Source: Capra hircus (Eukaryota; Chordata; Mammalia; Artiodactyla; Bovidae). From it: a stretch of 64,000 nucleotides of DNA. The stretch lies in assembly GCF_001704415.2 (NCBI RefSeq), contig NC_030814.1:74827121-74891120 (forward strand), written 5' to 3'. Under the pieces are notes generated by a model that saw only the letters and a list, made by a program, of their open reading frames with translations, made no database searches and had not been told where the DNA came from. Positions within the stretch are counted from its first letter, which is position 1. Each line of letters begins with the position of its first letter. Positions 1 to 11,549 of the stretch are shown here, in pieces. A program made the position numbers and the translations under genes.

Positions 1-66
1 ATGGACAGGGAGGCTTGGCGTGCTGCGATTCACAGGGTCGCAGAGTCGGACACGACTGAGCAACAG
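1..66 (+). mobile_element. BovB LINE, 3' terminal fragment cut by window start
   Basis: The first bases match the last ~65 bp of BovB: the end of the pol frame, then the tail GTCGGACACGACTGAGCAAC that BovB shares with Bov-A SINEs. The rest of the copy lies outside the window. A Bov-tA 3' end is less likely because the upstream GGACAGGGAGGC segment belongs to BovB. Confidence 0.75.
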
Positions 67-464
67 AACACAACAGAACCTTTTTTAAATGTTCAGATAA
101 GGCATTAATATTCTTAAATATCAAAAATAACATTCAAACATATCATGACTTAAAACTATAGTATAAAAACAGTTTATAACAGGCAACTATATTCCTAAGA
201 CATGGAAGCTTAGTATCTGGTCACCAAAGAGAGAAAATTCCATTACCGGGGGTAATTGCTTCAAGAGTTTCTCATTCTAGGAGAATATTATCCTAGTATT
301 TCACAGTCTCAAAATCTTCCTTAATGTGTCTTGGGTTGGTTTCCTGAGAAATAGACTCTGATACTGCTATTTGCATGCAGGAGTTTTGTTGGGAGTGATG
401 TAGTGAATCCTATAATCTATTTGTAGGACATATATTTTTAACCTTAAAAATGCATTCCAATATG
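67..464. other. No feature recognised
   Basis: AT-rich sequence without a long reading frame or a repeat that I recognise. Confidence 0.5.
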
Positions 465-687
465 CATTGCATGTGTGGGTGCATGCCAAGTTGCATCCAA
501 CTCTTTGCAACACTATGAACTGCAGCCCACCAGCTCCTCTGTCCATGGGATTCTCCAGGCAAGAACACTGGAGTGGGTTGCCATACTCTCTTCCAGGATA
601 TCTTCCCAACCAGGGATCAAAGCCCTGTCTCTTGCATCACCTACATTGGCAGGCAGGTTCTTTACACTAGCGCCACCTGGAAAGGCC
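465..687 (-). mobile_element. Bov-tA SINE, antisense
   Basis: Read on the minus strand this is a tRNA-Glu-like head (complement of the GCCACCTGG end near 680) followed by the Bov-A body. The antisense hallmarks are CCAGGCAAGAACACTGGAGT and GGTTCTTTACACTAGCGCCA. A TG-rich stretch at 465-485 is the 3' tail. No clear TSD was found. Small frames here are translations of the antisense SINE. Confidence 0.85.
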
Positions 688-739
688 ATACAGGATACCT
701 AGAATGGTCAAATTCAGAGTCAGAAAGTACATTGGGAGA

Positions 740-788
740 TGCCAGGGGCCAGGGTGTGGGTGGTGGTGGTGGGGAAGGGGAATGGGGA
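740..788 (+). repeat. G-rich low-complexity tract
   Basis: Six runs of three or more G lie within about 45 bases, separated by 1-6 bases, in the purine-rich 3' UTR of the L1 relic. The spacing fits an intramolecular G-quadruplex motif. L1 3' UTRs are known for such tracts. Confidence 0.7.
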
Positions 789-944
789 ATTGGTGTTCAT
801 GGGGAGAGAGTTTCAGTTTAGGAAGGTGAAAAATTTGGGAGATGAGTGATGGTGAGAATTGTACAACAATGCAGATTACTTAGTGTCACTGAGCTGTACA
901 GTTAAATATGGTTAAAATAGTATGTTCTGTATTAGGTGACTTTT

Positions 945-1264
945 GAAAGTGAAAGTGAAAGTGGCTCAGTCATGTCCAACTCTTTGCGACCACATGGACT
1001 ATACAGTCCATGGAATTCTCCAGGCCAGAATACTGGACTGGGTAGCCTTTCCCTTCTCCAGGGGATTTTCCCAACCCAGGGATCAAACCCCAGTCTCCCA
1101 TACTGTGGGCGGATTCTTTACCAACTGAGCCACAAGAGAAGCCCAAGAATACCGGAGTGGGTCGCCTATCCCTTTTCCAGAAGATCTTCCTGACCCAGGA
1201 ATCAAACCAGGGTCTCAAGCATTGCAGGTAGATTTATTACCAACTGAGCTATCAGGGAAGACCC
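945..1264 (-). mobile_element. Bov-tA-type SINE with duplicated head, antisense
   Basis: Flanked by a perfect 11-bp TSD, AGGTGACTTTT (934-944 and 1265-1275). On the minus strand the tRNA-derived head plus the start of the Bov-A body occurs twice: 'ttaccaactgagc' appears near 1120 and again near 1240, each after a 'gacccagg' block. The GAAAGTGAAAGTGAAAGTG tail is at 945-963. This is a composite SINE of the Bov-tA/ART2A kind, inserted into an older L1 3' end. Confidence 0.9.
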
Positions 1265-1476
1265 AGGTGACTTTTACCTCAATTTAAAAACAAAATTTAA
1301 AACTAAAAAAGAAAGCAAAACAAGGCTGAACAGAGGGAGAAATTGAAACACGACTGGATTTGCAACTGAGGCCTCAGTCAGTTCTCCAGGCTGTGTGGAA
1401 CTGGTGTAGCCTTTCAGAATTGTCTCAAACTGAGACAAGCAGTCAGGGACTTAATACCTTTCTATCAATCAGACAG

Positions 1477-1685
1477 GGACTTTCCTGGTGGTCCAGTGGT
1501 TAAGAATCTACCTTGCAACGCAAGAGATGCAGGTTCGATCCCTGGGTCAGGAAGATCCCCTGGAGGAGGGCATGGCAACCCACTCCAGTATTCTTGCCTG
1601 GAGAATCCCATGGACAGATGAGCCTGGCAGGCTCCAGTTCATGGGGTTACAAAAGAGTCAGACACAACTTAACAACTAAACAAGA
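1477..1685 (+). mobile_element. Bov-tA SINE, sense
   Basis: The tRNA-derived head shows a pol III A box (TGGTCCAGTGG, 1489-1499) and B box (GGTTCGATCCC, 1532-1542), followed by the Bov-A body and an A-rich end. A near-perfect TSD (AATCAGACAG 1467-1476, AATCAAACAG 1686-1695) brackets it. It is a SINE head, not a working tRNA gene: no acceptor-stem pairing or full cloverleaf. Confidence 0.88.
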
Positions 1686-1695
1686 AATCAAACAG

Positions 1696-2470
1696 TCATA
1701 AGATAAGGGTGTAATTTGGGGACAGGCATCTCTCTGACAGAGGGCAGGCATTGAGGAGAACTCAGCTGTAAGTAGTCTATAGACAACAAACCTCCCTCCC
1801 TCCCAGCTGAGGAAATAAGTGTCTTGGTCAGGAAAAATGGACGAGGCAGCACTTGACAGCATCCAATAGACAGGATGCCTTAACTACTGGGAAACGTACT
1901 GCCTGTGATAAATATCTCTGTCTCTCTGATGTTGCCATCTCTCAAATTAGACTGTGATGAATATATATATATATTTTAAAGAATAGTTAAAATCCCATGA
2001 ATTTTATCTTTTGGGAATACTTGGGCCTAAAAGGCCATGTTTCTGAATGACAGACAAGATGAACACCCCCAAAATATGGAGAGGAAATAATGTATTGATG
2101 AGGAAGAATACAACATTTGCTATATTGTTTTCAGTGAATTAACCAGTATGAAAAATTTCACTTTAATTGAATATAGTTGACAGCAATAACAGTATTAGTT
2201 AACAGTGATGAATGTTACAATGAACTGTGTTTTACAGTCCAGGGGACTTGGATAAGTTCTTCTGTCTATAGTAAAAGCCTGCTATCTGGGGGAAGTCATC
2301 TGTTCTCAATAATAATGGTTAGCAGTGGGTACAGAACCCTGAGGACAACTCTCAAAGCCGCTATGACCGCAGGCGATGTAAATATGTGAGATGATGACAC
2401 TGGGGATATTACCTGTACCTCATAAGCAACAGTATTTAGTCATTCACTAACTGAACTTCCTGCAGTGTAT
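1696..2470. other. No gene recognised; short (TA)n at 1961-1976
   Basis: About 775 bases without a repeat or reading frame I can assign. A short TA run lies at 1961-1976. Confidence 0.5.
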
Positions 2471-2480
2471 CAGGCAATAT

Positions 2481-2694
2481 GCGTGTGTGTGCTCAGTTGC
2501 CCAGTCCCGTCCAATTCTTTGTGAACCCACGGAATATACTAGGCCAGGCTCCTATATCCATGGGTTTCTGCAGGCAAGAATACTGGAGTGGGTTGCCATG
2601 CCCTCCTCCAAAGTATCTTCCAGACCCAGGGATTGAACCTATGTCTCTTGAACTGGCAGCAATTCTTTACCACTGAGCCACCTGGGAAGCCCAG
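2481..2694 (-). mobile_element. Bov-tA SINE, antisense
   Basis: Perfect 10-bp TSD CAGGCAATAT at 2471-2480 and 2695-2704. On the minus strand: tRNA-like head (complement of CACCTGGGAAGCCC), Bov-A body, and a (CA)n-type tail seen as GCGTGTGTGTG on the plus strand. Confidence 0.93.
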
Positions 2695-2739
2695 CAGGCA
2701 ATATACAGATGCTTAAAACAAGACCTTATGGTAAAGTTA

Positions 2740-2815
2740 ATGAGTTCAAAATTGTGTATGTGTATATATACATAGATATTGTGTGTGTATACAGACATAC
2801 ATGATATTTATTTGA
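2740..2815. repeat. TG/TA low-complexity stretch
   Basis: Interrupted TG, TATA and ATAC units with no strict period. Confidence 0.6.
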
Positions 2816-3044
2816 TTCTAAGGATTTGTGATGTAAAAAAGTTTCAGATCTAGAGTTACAAAGATAAATATCATGGTCCCTGCCTATGCGTCCATTATCT
2901 CAGTGAAGATACTGCTGCTGAGGTGTGCTTGGTCAACACATGCTCTGAGAATGGAACACAACTCCATAAGAAGGCAAAAGGACCAGGAGTTTTAGTTTGT
3001 AATTTAAAGACATGAATCCTAGGCTTTTCACTCACTGCATGAAC

Positions 3045-3215
3045 ACGGACAGCCTCTTCATCTTACCAAGTTTCAGACCATTTGTGAGAAATAGGAAGAC
3101 GAGTGTCTACCTCATGGGACAGACTTCAGTATGTGCCCAATTTTGTATGGTGCCTGGTATAGAGTACAACACACTAGATATTAGCTAGTATTAGTAGTTA
3201 TTGATGTTTTTTGCG
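3045..3215 (+). mobile_element. MIR SINE relic
   Basis: Weak but ordered similarity to the MIR core and 3' half: 'cctcttcatcttaccaagttt' (MIR: cctca-gtttcctcatctg), 'gtctacctcatggga', 'tggtgcctggtatagag' and a final 'attagtagttatt' tail. Heavily diverged, consistent with MIR age. Confidence 0.55.
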
Positions 3216-3286
3216 GTCTCCTTCCTGCCTCTATCAACATTCATTTTTAACATGCAATGAGTTCTCAGGAATAAAAGTAGGATGAA

Positions 3287-3470
3287 GTGAAATGAAGGCG
3301 CTCAGTTGTGTTTGACTCTTTGCGACTCCATGGACAATACAGTCCATGGAATTCTATAGGTCAGAATACTGGAGTGGGTAGCCTATCCTGTCTTCCCAAC
3401 CCAGGAATTGAACCGGGGTCTCTTGCATTGCAGGTGGACTGTTTACCAACTGAGCTATCAGGGAAGCCCG
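3287..3470 (-). mobile_element. Bov-tA SINE, antisense
   Basis: Imperfect 13-bp TSD (AAAGTAGGATGAA 3274-3286, AAAGTAGAGTGAA 3471-3483). Carries antisense Bov-A ('tcagaatactggagtgggta') and the antisense tRNA head ending CAGGGAAGCCC. Confidence 0.88.
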
Positions 3471-3630
3471 AAAGTAGAGTGAATAAAGGCGAAAGAAACA
3501 AGAAAACCATCCAGGTCTCAGAGGGTAAGAGTTCAAGACATAACTGTGCACCCATGCTAATATTATTTCTCACCCAAAATATGTCATAATACCTCCTAAG
3601 TTACATAAAGCCTAACATGGACTAAAATCA

Positions 3631-3859
3631 GTGTGTGTGTGTGTTAAGTTGCTTCAGTCATGTCTGATTCTTTGTGACCCTATGGACTGTGGTCCACCAG
3701 GCTCCTCCATGTCTATAGGATTCCCCAGGCAAGAATACTGGAGTGGATTGCCATGCCCTCCTCCAGTGAATCTTGCTGACCCAGGGATCGAATTCGAATC
3801 TCTTATGTCTCCTGCATGGGCAGGCAGGTTCTTTACCACCAGCACCACCTGGGAAGCCC
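3631..3859 (-). mobile_element. Bov-tA SINE with (TG)n tail, antisense
   Basis: Bracketed by AAAATCA at 3624-3630 and 3860-3866. The plus strand starts with a (GT) run, then antisense Bov-A and the antisense tRNA head ending CACCTGGGAAGCCC. Full length for the family. Confidence 0.92.
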
Positions 3860-3866
3860 AAAATCA

Positions 3867-6185
3867 ATATAGTGTACTGCTATTAAATATAATACATATT
3901 ATAATTAGAGCCCTCTGGTTGCCAAGGGGTATCAGTTGGTGGTGAGAGCAAGCTAAGAGAAAAAATCTATTTTATTACTAGATCGATACTAAAGGCAACC
4001 ATAAGTCAGACAGTGAACAAAATTTAATGAGTTGGTCATAACAGCAGTCTCTTCATTGATATAAGCCTTTAAAATGGAGGCATTGTCCCTTTAAAGAAGA
4101 GACAGCTCTAAAGTCTTTCCGTCCTCTTATGATATGTACAAAGACATACTAAATGGATTCTTCCAGTATGTAAAATCTATTACTTCTAAATATTAAATCA
4201 CTGACAATTCAACAATGTTTATTTTGAATGCTAAGAGCATACCATAGCCCATTTGCAATAGTTTAAATCAGCTTTCAGAATCTTAAATTATTCCATGTCC
4301 ATTTTCTTCCCAGTGGGATTAGTGTGGGAGAAAAGTAGAGAATGACTGAACTTGGGAAGGACAAGGAAAGGGAAAGGAAGAAAATTCTTAACGTTTCGTG
4401 TGTCCTTGGAGGGGCTGACTTCAATGAGGCATGGTAGTCTGTCCAGTACTGAATCCATTAGGACTCTAGATTGCAATCAACAGGAAATAAATCTGATGGA
4501 TTTAAACAGAATAAAAAATTGAACTATGTACAGATAAATGTAAATACTTTATATTTATAAATATTTTATATTTAAAATATACATCTATTCAGGGTAACTC
4601 ACACACTCAGAATGGCTAAGGAAACATGAATACATGCAGCTAGAACCCTATCAAAAATCCTACCATAGGATCAGTGTGGTGAGAACACTCCTGCAGCTGC
4701 CTCTGGGCACTAGACACAGACTCGGTCCAGTATCCCCCCTTAACAGGATGCTGCGGCTGTGTCCACATGACCACCCTTGGAAGCTGGAGGTGGACTTGAC
4801 ATCTCGATGTTCAGAATAAATTGTCTCCTGCCTTTGCCTTTTTGTACAATTAGCTCCAGATTCAGATTCTGATGGGTGAAGCCTGCCTAAAGCATTGAAG
4901 ATCTGCACTTTCCTGCTTATAGATGGGAGGCGGGCTCTACTTCCTAACGTGACATATGGCAGAGAGTTTATCAAGTGAAGGAAGCAATTGAGAGGCTAGA
5001 AACTGAACGAAAATGACAGGTTTCCTTTCGAAGGCCCAAGGAGAAATACCAGTTCCCAAAAGCCTTCCCTCCTATGACTTCAAAGTTATTTTTTTTTCCA
5101 TCTCTTCAGCTGTTAGAACATTTCTAAGTCTTATGTAGATCATTTTGATAACTAGTATGTTTATGAAATTATCTACAGGTTTTAGACAGTTTGGTTTCTT
5201 TAAATGTAAATGCCTTGTTGAAGGTTACACACCCAACAGTGAAGAGGAATCAGATTTAAGGCACAGATACTGGCTTCCCTGAATTTAATGCTAAAGACAT
5301 TGTGTCCTCTTTGTGTTTTCTAAGGATAACAATTCATTATTCATTCAAATTGAATTGTTCTGGTGAACAACATGAAAATTATCTTACTTCAGCTATTCAC
5401 AGCAAACTAAAAAAGCCAAGTGGGACTTCTATTGAATATTATAAGGGACAGATTCCAATAAAGCCCTTATCTCTTGATAACATTCACTAGTAACTCAATT
5501 CAGAAATTACCTAACAAAGTTCAGCTGTGAGGCAAGGCATTCAAATGAATTGCTAAAGCATGACCGAAATGCTTGTGCCAAAAACTGATTCATGACCCTT
5601 CGGGGCCTCTCTGAGTAATTTTCTTTGCCTATCACTATGATATATATGTTGAGGGGGGGTGATATATGCTATCTGATATGAAAGCCCCAAAGAGTAGATG
5701 AGGACCTAACACCTGGTACGTCTGTAGTGCTGCAGCCACAACAGGCAGAGGGGTCAAAGGAACCAGGTCAAAGAAATGGTCCTTTGCTTTTTCAGGCTGT
5801 GGTCTGTTTTGGAATTTTCTTACCGTTATTTTCTTTTGTCTTAGAGGATATTTTGCTAGTGTAGGCAGATTAATTCCTAAATTTTAGGGAAAAAAATGTT
5901 TCTTCTAAATTTTCACGGCTAGCTTTTATTTACCCTTGATACATGAAAATGTGTGTATATGTGGAAGGTAGGCTGCCTTCTGTAGGCAAAAGAGTCCTTC
6001 ACAGGGTTCAACCATCTCACTAGGAAGATGGCATTGGGGTTAAAAGCAAGAGATTCCTACAACTAATCGGTGCCACTTTATGCACGTGTGTGTGTATCTC
6101 CTTTCTGAACCTAAGCTGTGCGTCTAGGAGAAAGAAGTAGGGACCAGACAGCATGGAATTGAGGAAATCCAGATTCTGAATACAG
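3867..6185. other. Long stretch with no gene; weak repeat traces only
   Basis: No gene can be supported in these 2.3 kb. A relatively GC-rich block lies at 4630-4990 (separate entry). A short piece at 5217-5280 ('aaggttacacacccaacagtg') resembles antisense MIR but is too weak to call. A run of G lies at 5653-5659. Confidence 0.5.
4630..4990. other. Unclassified GC-richer segment, possibly an old repeat
   Basis: Base composition rises against its AT-rich surroundings, and frames of 62 codons (plus, 4634-4819) and 105 codons (minus, 4660-4974) overlap on opposite strands. Neither has recognisable domains. The texture suggests an ancient LTR or a mobile-element relic, but I cannot name a family. 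Confidence 0.3.
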
Positions 6186-6252
6186 CGTGCTTGTGTGCTA
6201 AGTTGCTTAGGTCATGTCCAACTCTTTGTGACCTATGGACCATAGCAGCCTA
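6186..6252 (-). mobile_element. Bov-tA SINE fragment, antisense
   Basis: Only the 3' end of the SINE (left end on plus) remains: 'gctaagttgcttaggtcatg' followed by 'caactctttgtgacc'. It stops after about 65 bases where 'atctaaatccag' begins. Severe 5' truncation or later deletion. Confidence 0.75.
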
Positions 6253-8888
6253 CCATCTAAATCCAGTTTCATTTGCTACAGAAACTATACAACAATTCAG
6301 GAGACAAAGAGGGCAACTCTCTGCCCTGACTTTTCCTGTAATGTAGATCAACTGAAAATTTAACAAGCTACCCAATAAGCAGGCTGACCTAGGCAGATCA
6401 TTTAAACACTCCCAGGTAGCCCTAAGGATACTGATTTCAGTTCAAAAAAGTGGCTTCCTAACAACGAAAGCTCCTCAACAATGGAGTTGTGAGCCCCTGA
6501 CCCCAAAGGCATTCTAGCAGAGAAAGGATGACAGTAGGTTCCACATCCTACACAAGGCGCTCAGTTAATGGATTAATGATGGATAGCAGTCAGTGGTCTG
6601 CAAAATGCCTTCTAACCTCAAGGCCCCGTGATTCCAAAAGCCAGCTATTAGAAACAGAACTGCAATCACACCAAACAGCTGCCAGATGAAACAGATAATG
6701 AAGACAAACATCGATGACAGGGTGGAGCCTGAAGAGCAAACTCTCAGAATCAATACCTCAGTTACTGAGTGATGGGTGGCCAAGATACTTGCCAAGGAGG
6801 AGCTGGCCTCTCCCAGGCAGGTCAACCTCTCTGACTTATCTGTATGTCTGTTTGGCAGCTGTCCTAATGTAACTACTGCAGTACTTCATTCGTAATTCTT
6901 TGATTTAACTTGAACAACAACAACAAAAATGTATCATTTCTGTATAAATTTACCTCTTTTGCGAAGAAATTTCACAAAGGAGCACTATATTCTTAATTAT
7001 CCTTATAAATAGCAGTACAATCTAATGAGCTCAATGAAACATTGCAAGCTTTTAGGAATGGCTTGAGAGGGAGATGTTTAGAAAATAGGATTTATTTCAG
7101 CATCTAAGCTCTTACAAACATTGAAATATGTGAGGATCATCTTTTTAAGTAAAAAAAGTAAAATTCCTGTTAATTTACTTCTTTCTGCCTTCATTGGTTG
7201 TCGGTTTTTTTGTGTGTGCCTATATGATTTACCTTTTTTTGTTTTTGACATTGAGTTTGGTAGAAAAGAAGGGCTAATGGGTATTATGGGCTCAGAGGGA
7301 ATTTTATCACCCTGGGCAGCCAGTAATAAAACTTTTTTTTTGTTTTCCCTAGCAACCATTTCTTTCCTAAGTAAAAGTCAGAAATGAGACATAACTAAAA
7401 GGAGGCCACCCATTTTACGTTCAAACTCTTCCAAAATAGCTCTGATTGCTCCTCCAAAGCCAAGCACTTCCTTGGAGTAGGAGTTGCTTTTGACTTGCTT
7501 TGATGCAACATTAAAAATCATTCCAAATTTCATCTGTGAGTCTGAATTTTTAATCTACTGTTAATGTTTCAATTTTTTTTTCATTCATTAGGCAACATTT
7601 TCAAACCACATTTCCCTGTAATTTTTACCTCATTTAACATTATTACTTGAAATTATTCTGGGATGCGGCTAGTTGCAAGAATTTTCCATAAAATGATGTT
7701 TCATTGCTCTGCTCAGTTAAGGACACAGGTGATCTTAATAAAGGGAATACAGATTACAAGCAACATGAAGTATGGAGTCAAGCATATGTGAGAATAAACA
7801 TATTCATAATCTGTAAAAATTTCAACATCATACTCTCCAATATTAACAGAAATAAAAACTGTACAAGTATTATTCTCATAAGCAGATTACAAAAGACAAA
7901 CTGTTCCCTCTACTTTCTTCTCTGCAAGGCTACTTCATTTCCATTTAGCTGTTGGAAACCCCATGAACACCTTGCGGGATGTTCATATACAGTACCTGCA
8001 ATTGCCTAACCCTTTGTCGTGTACACCTGCTTCAATTCTGTATTTGAAGTTAAAACTGCTTCACCAGGAGTTAAGGAAGGACTCTAGGAGAATTAAGATA
8101 GCTTAAGTCATGTCATGCTAATTTAATACAACTGGAAGTTAGGCATTAGCCCTAGGATCCAGGAATAACTATAATTGGAAATAATTCAAAAATTTGGAAT
8201 AAGAGAGAGAGAAGGATTTAGACACGGTTCAGCTGAATCATTTTAGCCTGAAATTTTGGCATTTGTAATAACTGGAAGAGAAATAGGTTAGGAACTGGGG
8301 GAGAGTGGGGGGGAGAAGATGCACTTTCTCTGTAGTCATACATCATACACACAGCCAATAGGAAGCAGCTCTCTGATTAACTGGGATATCACTTTACACC
8401 TTCCTTGAGGGACCTACAGAGGCACTGTGGAATGTACTTTCATTATTCACCCTTTTCTTCTGCACAAGCTGCTCTGTCAGCCACACATGGATCTTCTCAT
8501 TGACTGCCTACCTCTGTGACATCACAGTTAACTTCCATTTTTGCTCCAACTTCAACTCACTACCTAGTTGGTACCTCTTAATTCTTCCCTGACTCAAGTC
8601 TACATACATTTGTTGGAAGATTAAATGAAAAAATGAATGCAAACCACTGATTCCAGCACCAGGAGTGAGGGACTAGAAAAAGCGAGCTTTAATCAGCAGT
8701 ACCAGCACTCTTCCTATTCCTTCTGCCTTGAAAATATTCCTTATATTATCAAAAATATTCCTCATATTATTGAAAATATTAATGTTAGTTCCATTCTTTA
8801 AGATACATAGACACTAGAGCTCAATTTATTTATTTACTAATAAATTTTCTGGGACAGCTGAACCTCATGGAAGAAGTGGGAGGAAATG
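6253..8888. other. No gene supported; one short hydrophobic frame
   Basis: 2.6 kb of mostly unique sequence. A minus-strand frame at 6565-6825 (86 codons) has one hydrophobic stretch of about 25 residues that could span a membrane, but it has no family resemblance, splice context or start context that I can defend. T-rich runs occur at 7204-7240 and 7330-7340. Confidence 0.45.
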
Positions 8889-8897
8889 ACATACAGT

Positions 8898-9101
8898 ATG
8901 TTGTTTCGTTACTAAGTCATGACCAACTCTTATGTGACCCCATGGGCCCACCAGGCTTTTCTGTTCATGGAATTTCCTAGGCAAGAATACTGGAGTGAGT
9001 TGCCATTTCCTTCTCCAGGGGATCTTACCCACCCAGGGATTGAACCCACATCTCCTGCATTTCAGGCAGATTTTTTAACACTGAACCACAAAGGAAACCC
9101 A
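8898..9101 (-). mobile_element. Bov-tA SINE, antisense
   Basis: Perfect 9-bp TSD ACATACAGT (8889-8897 and 9102-9110). Antisense Bov-A ('caagaatactggagtgagtt') and antisense tRNA head are both present but diverged. Confidence 0.9.
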
Positions 9102-9110
9102 ACATACAGT

Positions 9111-9672
9111 GTACCTTGGAAAAAGTACCAAAATATTTTCCAAAGAATTAATTGGAAAATAAAATTGAGAGACATTTTACAGAAGGCAATGTCACTTTAT
9201 GATAGTAAAGCATCTCTTTTGCAAAAACAGCCTCACTTTTACTGTTTTAAAAATATTTATTTATTTCTCATATTTTCTTAATAGTCTTAACCAATCATTT
9301 GCATCAGCAACTCTTGTTAACACAGCCTTCAGTAAGAACTAACAGGCTAATTTTTAATAAATCTAGAGAAAAGAATGGAATTCTGGACAAATCCACAAAG
9401 GAATTCAAGGGGAAATTTCCTAGAGTATTATCAAGTGTATTTGAGTCTTGAGATTTTAAGTGTGGTCCATTTTATCCACTATCCTTCAAGTTTGCCTTTA
9501 GCGAGGCTACTGTCACCGAAGCTTTAGTAGTGGGAAATTCCAGACAAGTTTGCAAATCTGCTGAGGTTTATCTTTGGCACAGGTATCTTCCAGTTTAATT
9601 GTCTCTTCTCTTTGTGGTCACTTCTCACTCCTAAGTATAGTAACTCAGTCAAATAGTCATTTTTGGCAGTAT
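9111..9672. other. No feature recognised
   Basis: About 560 bases of AT-rich unique sequence with no supportable gene or repeat. Confidence 0.5.
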
Positions 9673-9790
9673 ACTACTACTACGTCGCTTCAGTTATGTC
9701 CGACTCTGTGCGACCCCATAGATGGCAGCCCACCAGGCTCCCCCGTCCCTGGGATTCTCCAGGCAAGAATACTGGAGTGGGTTGCCATTT
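9673..9790 (-). mobile_element. Bov-A monomer, antisense
   Basis: One Bov-A unit only: antisense tail (TAC)n, then 'cgcttcagttatgtccgactc', the 'ccaccaggctcccccgtccc' block and 'caagaatactggagtgggtt'. It lacks a tRNA head, so it is a truncated Bov-A2 or Bov-A monomer. Confidence 0.85.
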
Positions 9791-10084
9791 CACATCCATC
9801 CATTTCTCTTTACAGTAGAATTTTAAGCTAGCAAACTAGTTTTCTGAATATTTCAAATTCAAACTCTCCAAAATAGAGGTTCAGATTGGTTTTGATAATG
9901 CCTATTACAAGCTGTACAGACTTCTAACATCAGCTCCCATAGAGCCACTTGTCAATTCGCTGGACAGTGCAATAGATGTCCACCTTGGGTCATATGCTGT
10001 CTCTGACCCAATAAGCTGTGAAACAGGAGAGTGAAGATCTTAGTGACTTCAGAGTGAAGAAGGATAGGGATTTTATTTCATTAC

Positions 10085-10745
10085 AAAGATGAAGGATGGT
10101 ATCTCTGTAGCAGCTTCATTAATGATTGTCAAGACTTAAAGACAATCAAGATGTCCTTCAGTAGGTGAATGGATAAAAATAAACAAAAAACTGGTATCAC
10201 CACATGATAGAATAGGAAGGGATACTCAGGGATGAAAAATGAGCTATTAAGACACTGAAAGTAATGGAGAAAACAAATGAATATTGCTAAGGGACAAAAG
10301 CTTATTTTAAAAAGGCTACATAACTGTGGAAAAGAAAACAATGACAACAGTAAAAAGATTGGTGTTTGCCAGGGGCTCAGATAGATAGAGGGAAGGATGA
10401 ACAAGTAGAGCACAGTGGATTTTTGGAGCAGCAAGACAATTATTCTGTATGATTCTGTAATACATAGTAGATTATATGTCATTATACATTAGTTCAAATC
10501 CATAGAATATACAACACCAAGAGTGAACCCTAATGTAAACTATGGACTTTTGCTAATAATCATGAATCAGTATAGGCTCAACAATTGTAAAAAAAAAAAA
10601 AAAATTGTACCACACAAGTGCAAGATGTTAATATTAAGAGAAATTCTGGCAGGGGAAAACTAGGAGGCATATGAGAACTCTCCCTACCTTCTGATCAATT
10701 TTCTAACTGCTCTAAAAAATAAAATCTATTAATTAAAAAAAAATT
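10085..10745 (+). mobile_element. Ancient L1 (L1M type) 3' end
   Basis: Non-coding end of an old L1 in sense orientation. Landmarks in order: 'agatgtccttcagtaggtga' (10150), 'gaaaaatgagctattaag' (10234), 'aaaaggctacataact' (10309), 'agtaaaaagattggtgtttgccaggggctc', 'gtcattatacattagttcaaatccatagaa', 'gagtgaaccctaatgtaaactatggact', and 'ctctaaaaaataaaatctatt' before an A-rich end. No coding capacity. It sits 80 bases upstream of the younger L1. Confidence 0.85.
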
Positions 10746-11031
10746 AAGGCAGGAGACAGAAATAAGTACACAGTGACCAGAAGGGAAATATAAAAGACAA
10801 GACAAAAGTCTGTAAAAAAATTCCTTTAAAACACTACTTTTTATACTCATTTTCACTATATTGATTCTTCCGATCCATGAACATGGTATATTTCTCCATC
10901 TATTAGTGTCCTCTTTGATTTCTTTCATCAGTGTTTTATAGTTTTCTATATAGAGATCTTTAGTTTCTTTAGGTAGATATATTCTTAAGTATTTTATTCT
11001 TTTCGTTGCAATGGTGAATGGAATTGTTTCC

Positions 11032-11547
11032 TTAATTTTTTTTTTCTACTTTCTCATTATTCGTGTATAGGAATGCAAGGGATTTCTGTGTGTTGATTTT
11101 ATATCCTGCAACTTTACTATATTCATTGATTAGCTCTAGTAATTTTCTGGTGGAGTCTTTAGGGTTTTCCATGTAGAGGATCATGTCATCTGCAAACAGT
11201 GAGAGTTTTACTTCTTCTTTTCCAATTTGGATTCCTTTTGTTTCTTTTTCTGCTCTAATTGCTGTGGCCAAAACTTCCAGAACTATGTTGAATAGTAGCG
11301 GTGAAAGTGGACACCCTTGTCTTGTTCCTGACTTTAGTGGAAATGCTTTCAATTTTTCACCATTGAGGATAATGTTTGCTGTGGGTTTGTCATAGATAGC
11401 TTTTATTATGTTGAGGTATGTTCCTTCTATTCCTGCTTTCTGGAGAGTTTTTATCATAAATGGATGTTGAATTTTGTCAAAGGCCTTCTCTGCATCTATT
11501 GAGATAATCATATGGTTTTTATTTTTCAATTTGTTAATGTGGTGAAT
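11032..11547 (-). pseudogene. L1 ORF2 reverse transcriptase fragment (inverted part)
   Basis: An open minus-strand frame encodes about 171 L1-derived residues of the RT palm. Motif A (IDAEKAFD, with the catalytic Asp), the RQGCPLSP block (motif B) and the FADD catalytic pair (motif C) are all intact. The frame ends in a stop near 11032, in an A-rich stretch where the consensus continues, so a short lesion lies there. Further L1-like codons follow down to about 10850 ('EIKEDTNRWRNIPCSWIGR'). The first ~8 codons above 11547 are junction sequence, not L1. Endonuclease and ORF1 are absent, so it cannot move by itself. Confidence 0.95.
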
Positions 11548-11549
11548 TA

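Larger units (their letters stand above)
700..1316 (+). mobile_element. L1M-type LINE 3' end, split by a SINE
   Basis: The segment around 840-933 has the typical ancient L1 3' UTR order: a purine-rich run, 'gatggtgagaattgtacaac', 'cactgagctgtacagttaaa', then 'tggttaaaatag'. After the nested SINE (945-1264) it resumes at the TSD as 'ttttacctcaatttaaaaac', the usual A-rich L1 end. The 5' limit is uncertain. Only non-coding 3' UTR is present. Confidence 0.7.

Noticed and set aside
465..687. Overlapping frames of 65-82 codons across the SINE, and similar ones at most antisense SINEs (motif SSVHGILQARILEWVA)
   Set aside because: They are translations of antisense Bov-A sequence that recur wherever that SINE lies; no independent coding evidence.
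1489..1542. tRNA gene (A and B boxes present)
   Set aside because: This is the tRNA-derived head of a Bov-tA SINE. It continues into Bov-A sequence and lacks a cloverleaf and acceptor stem.
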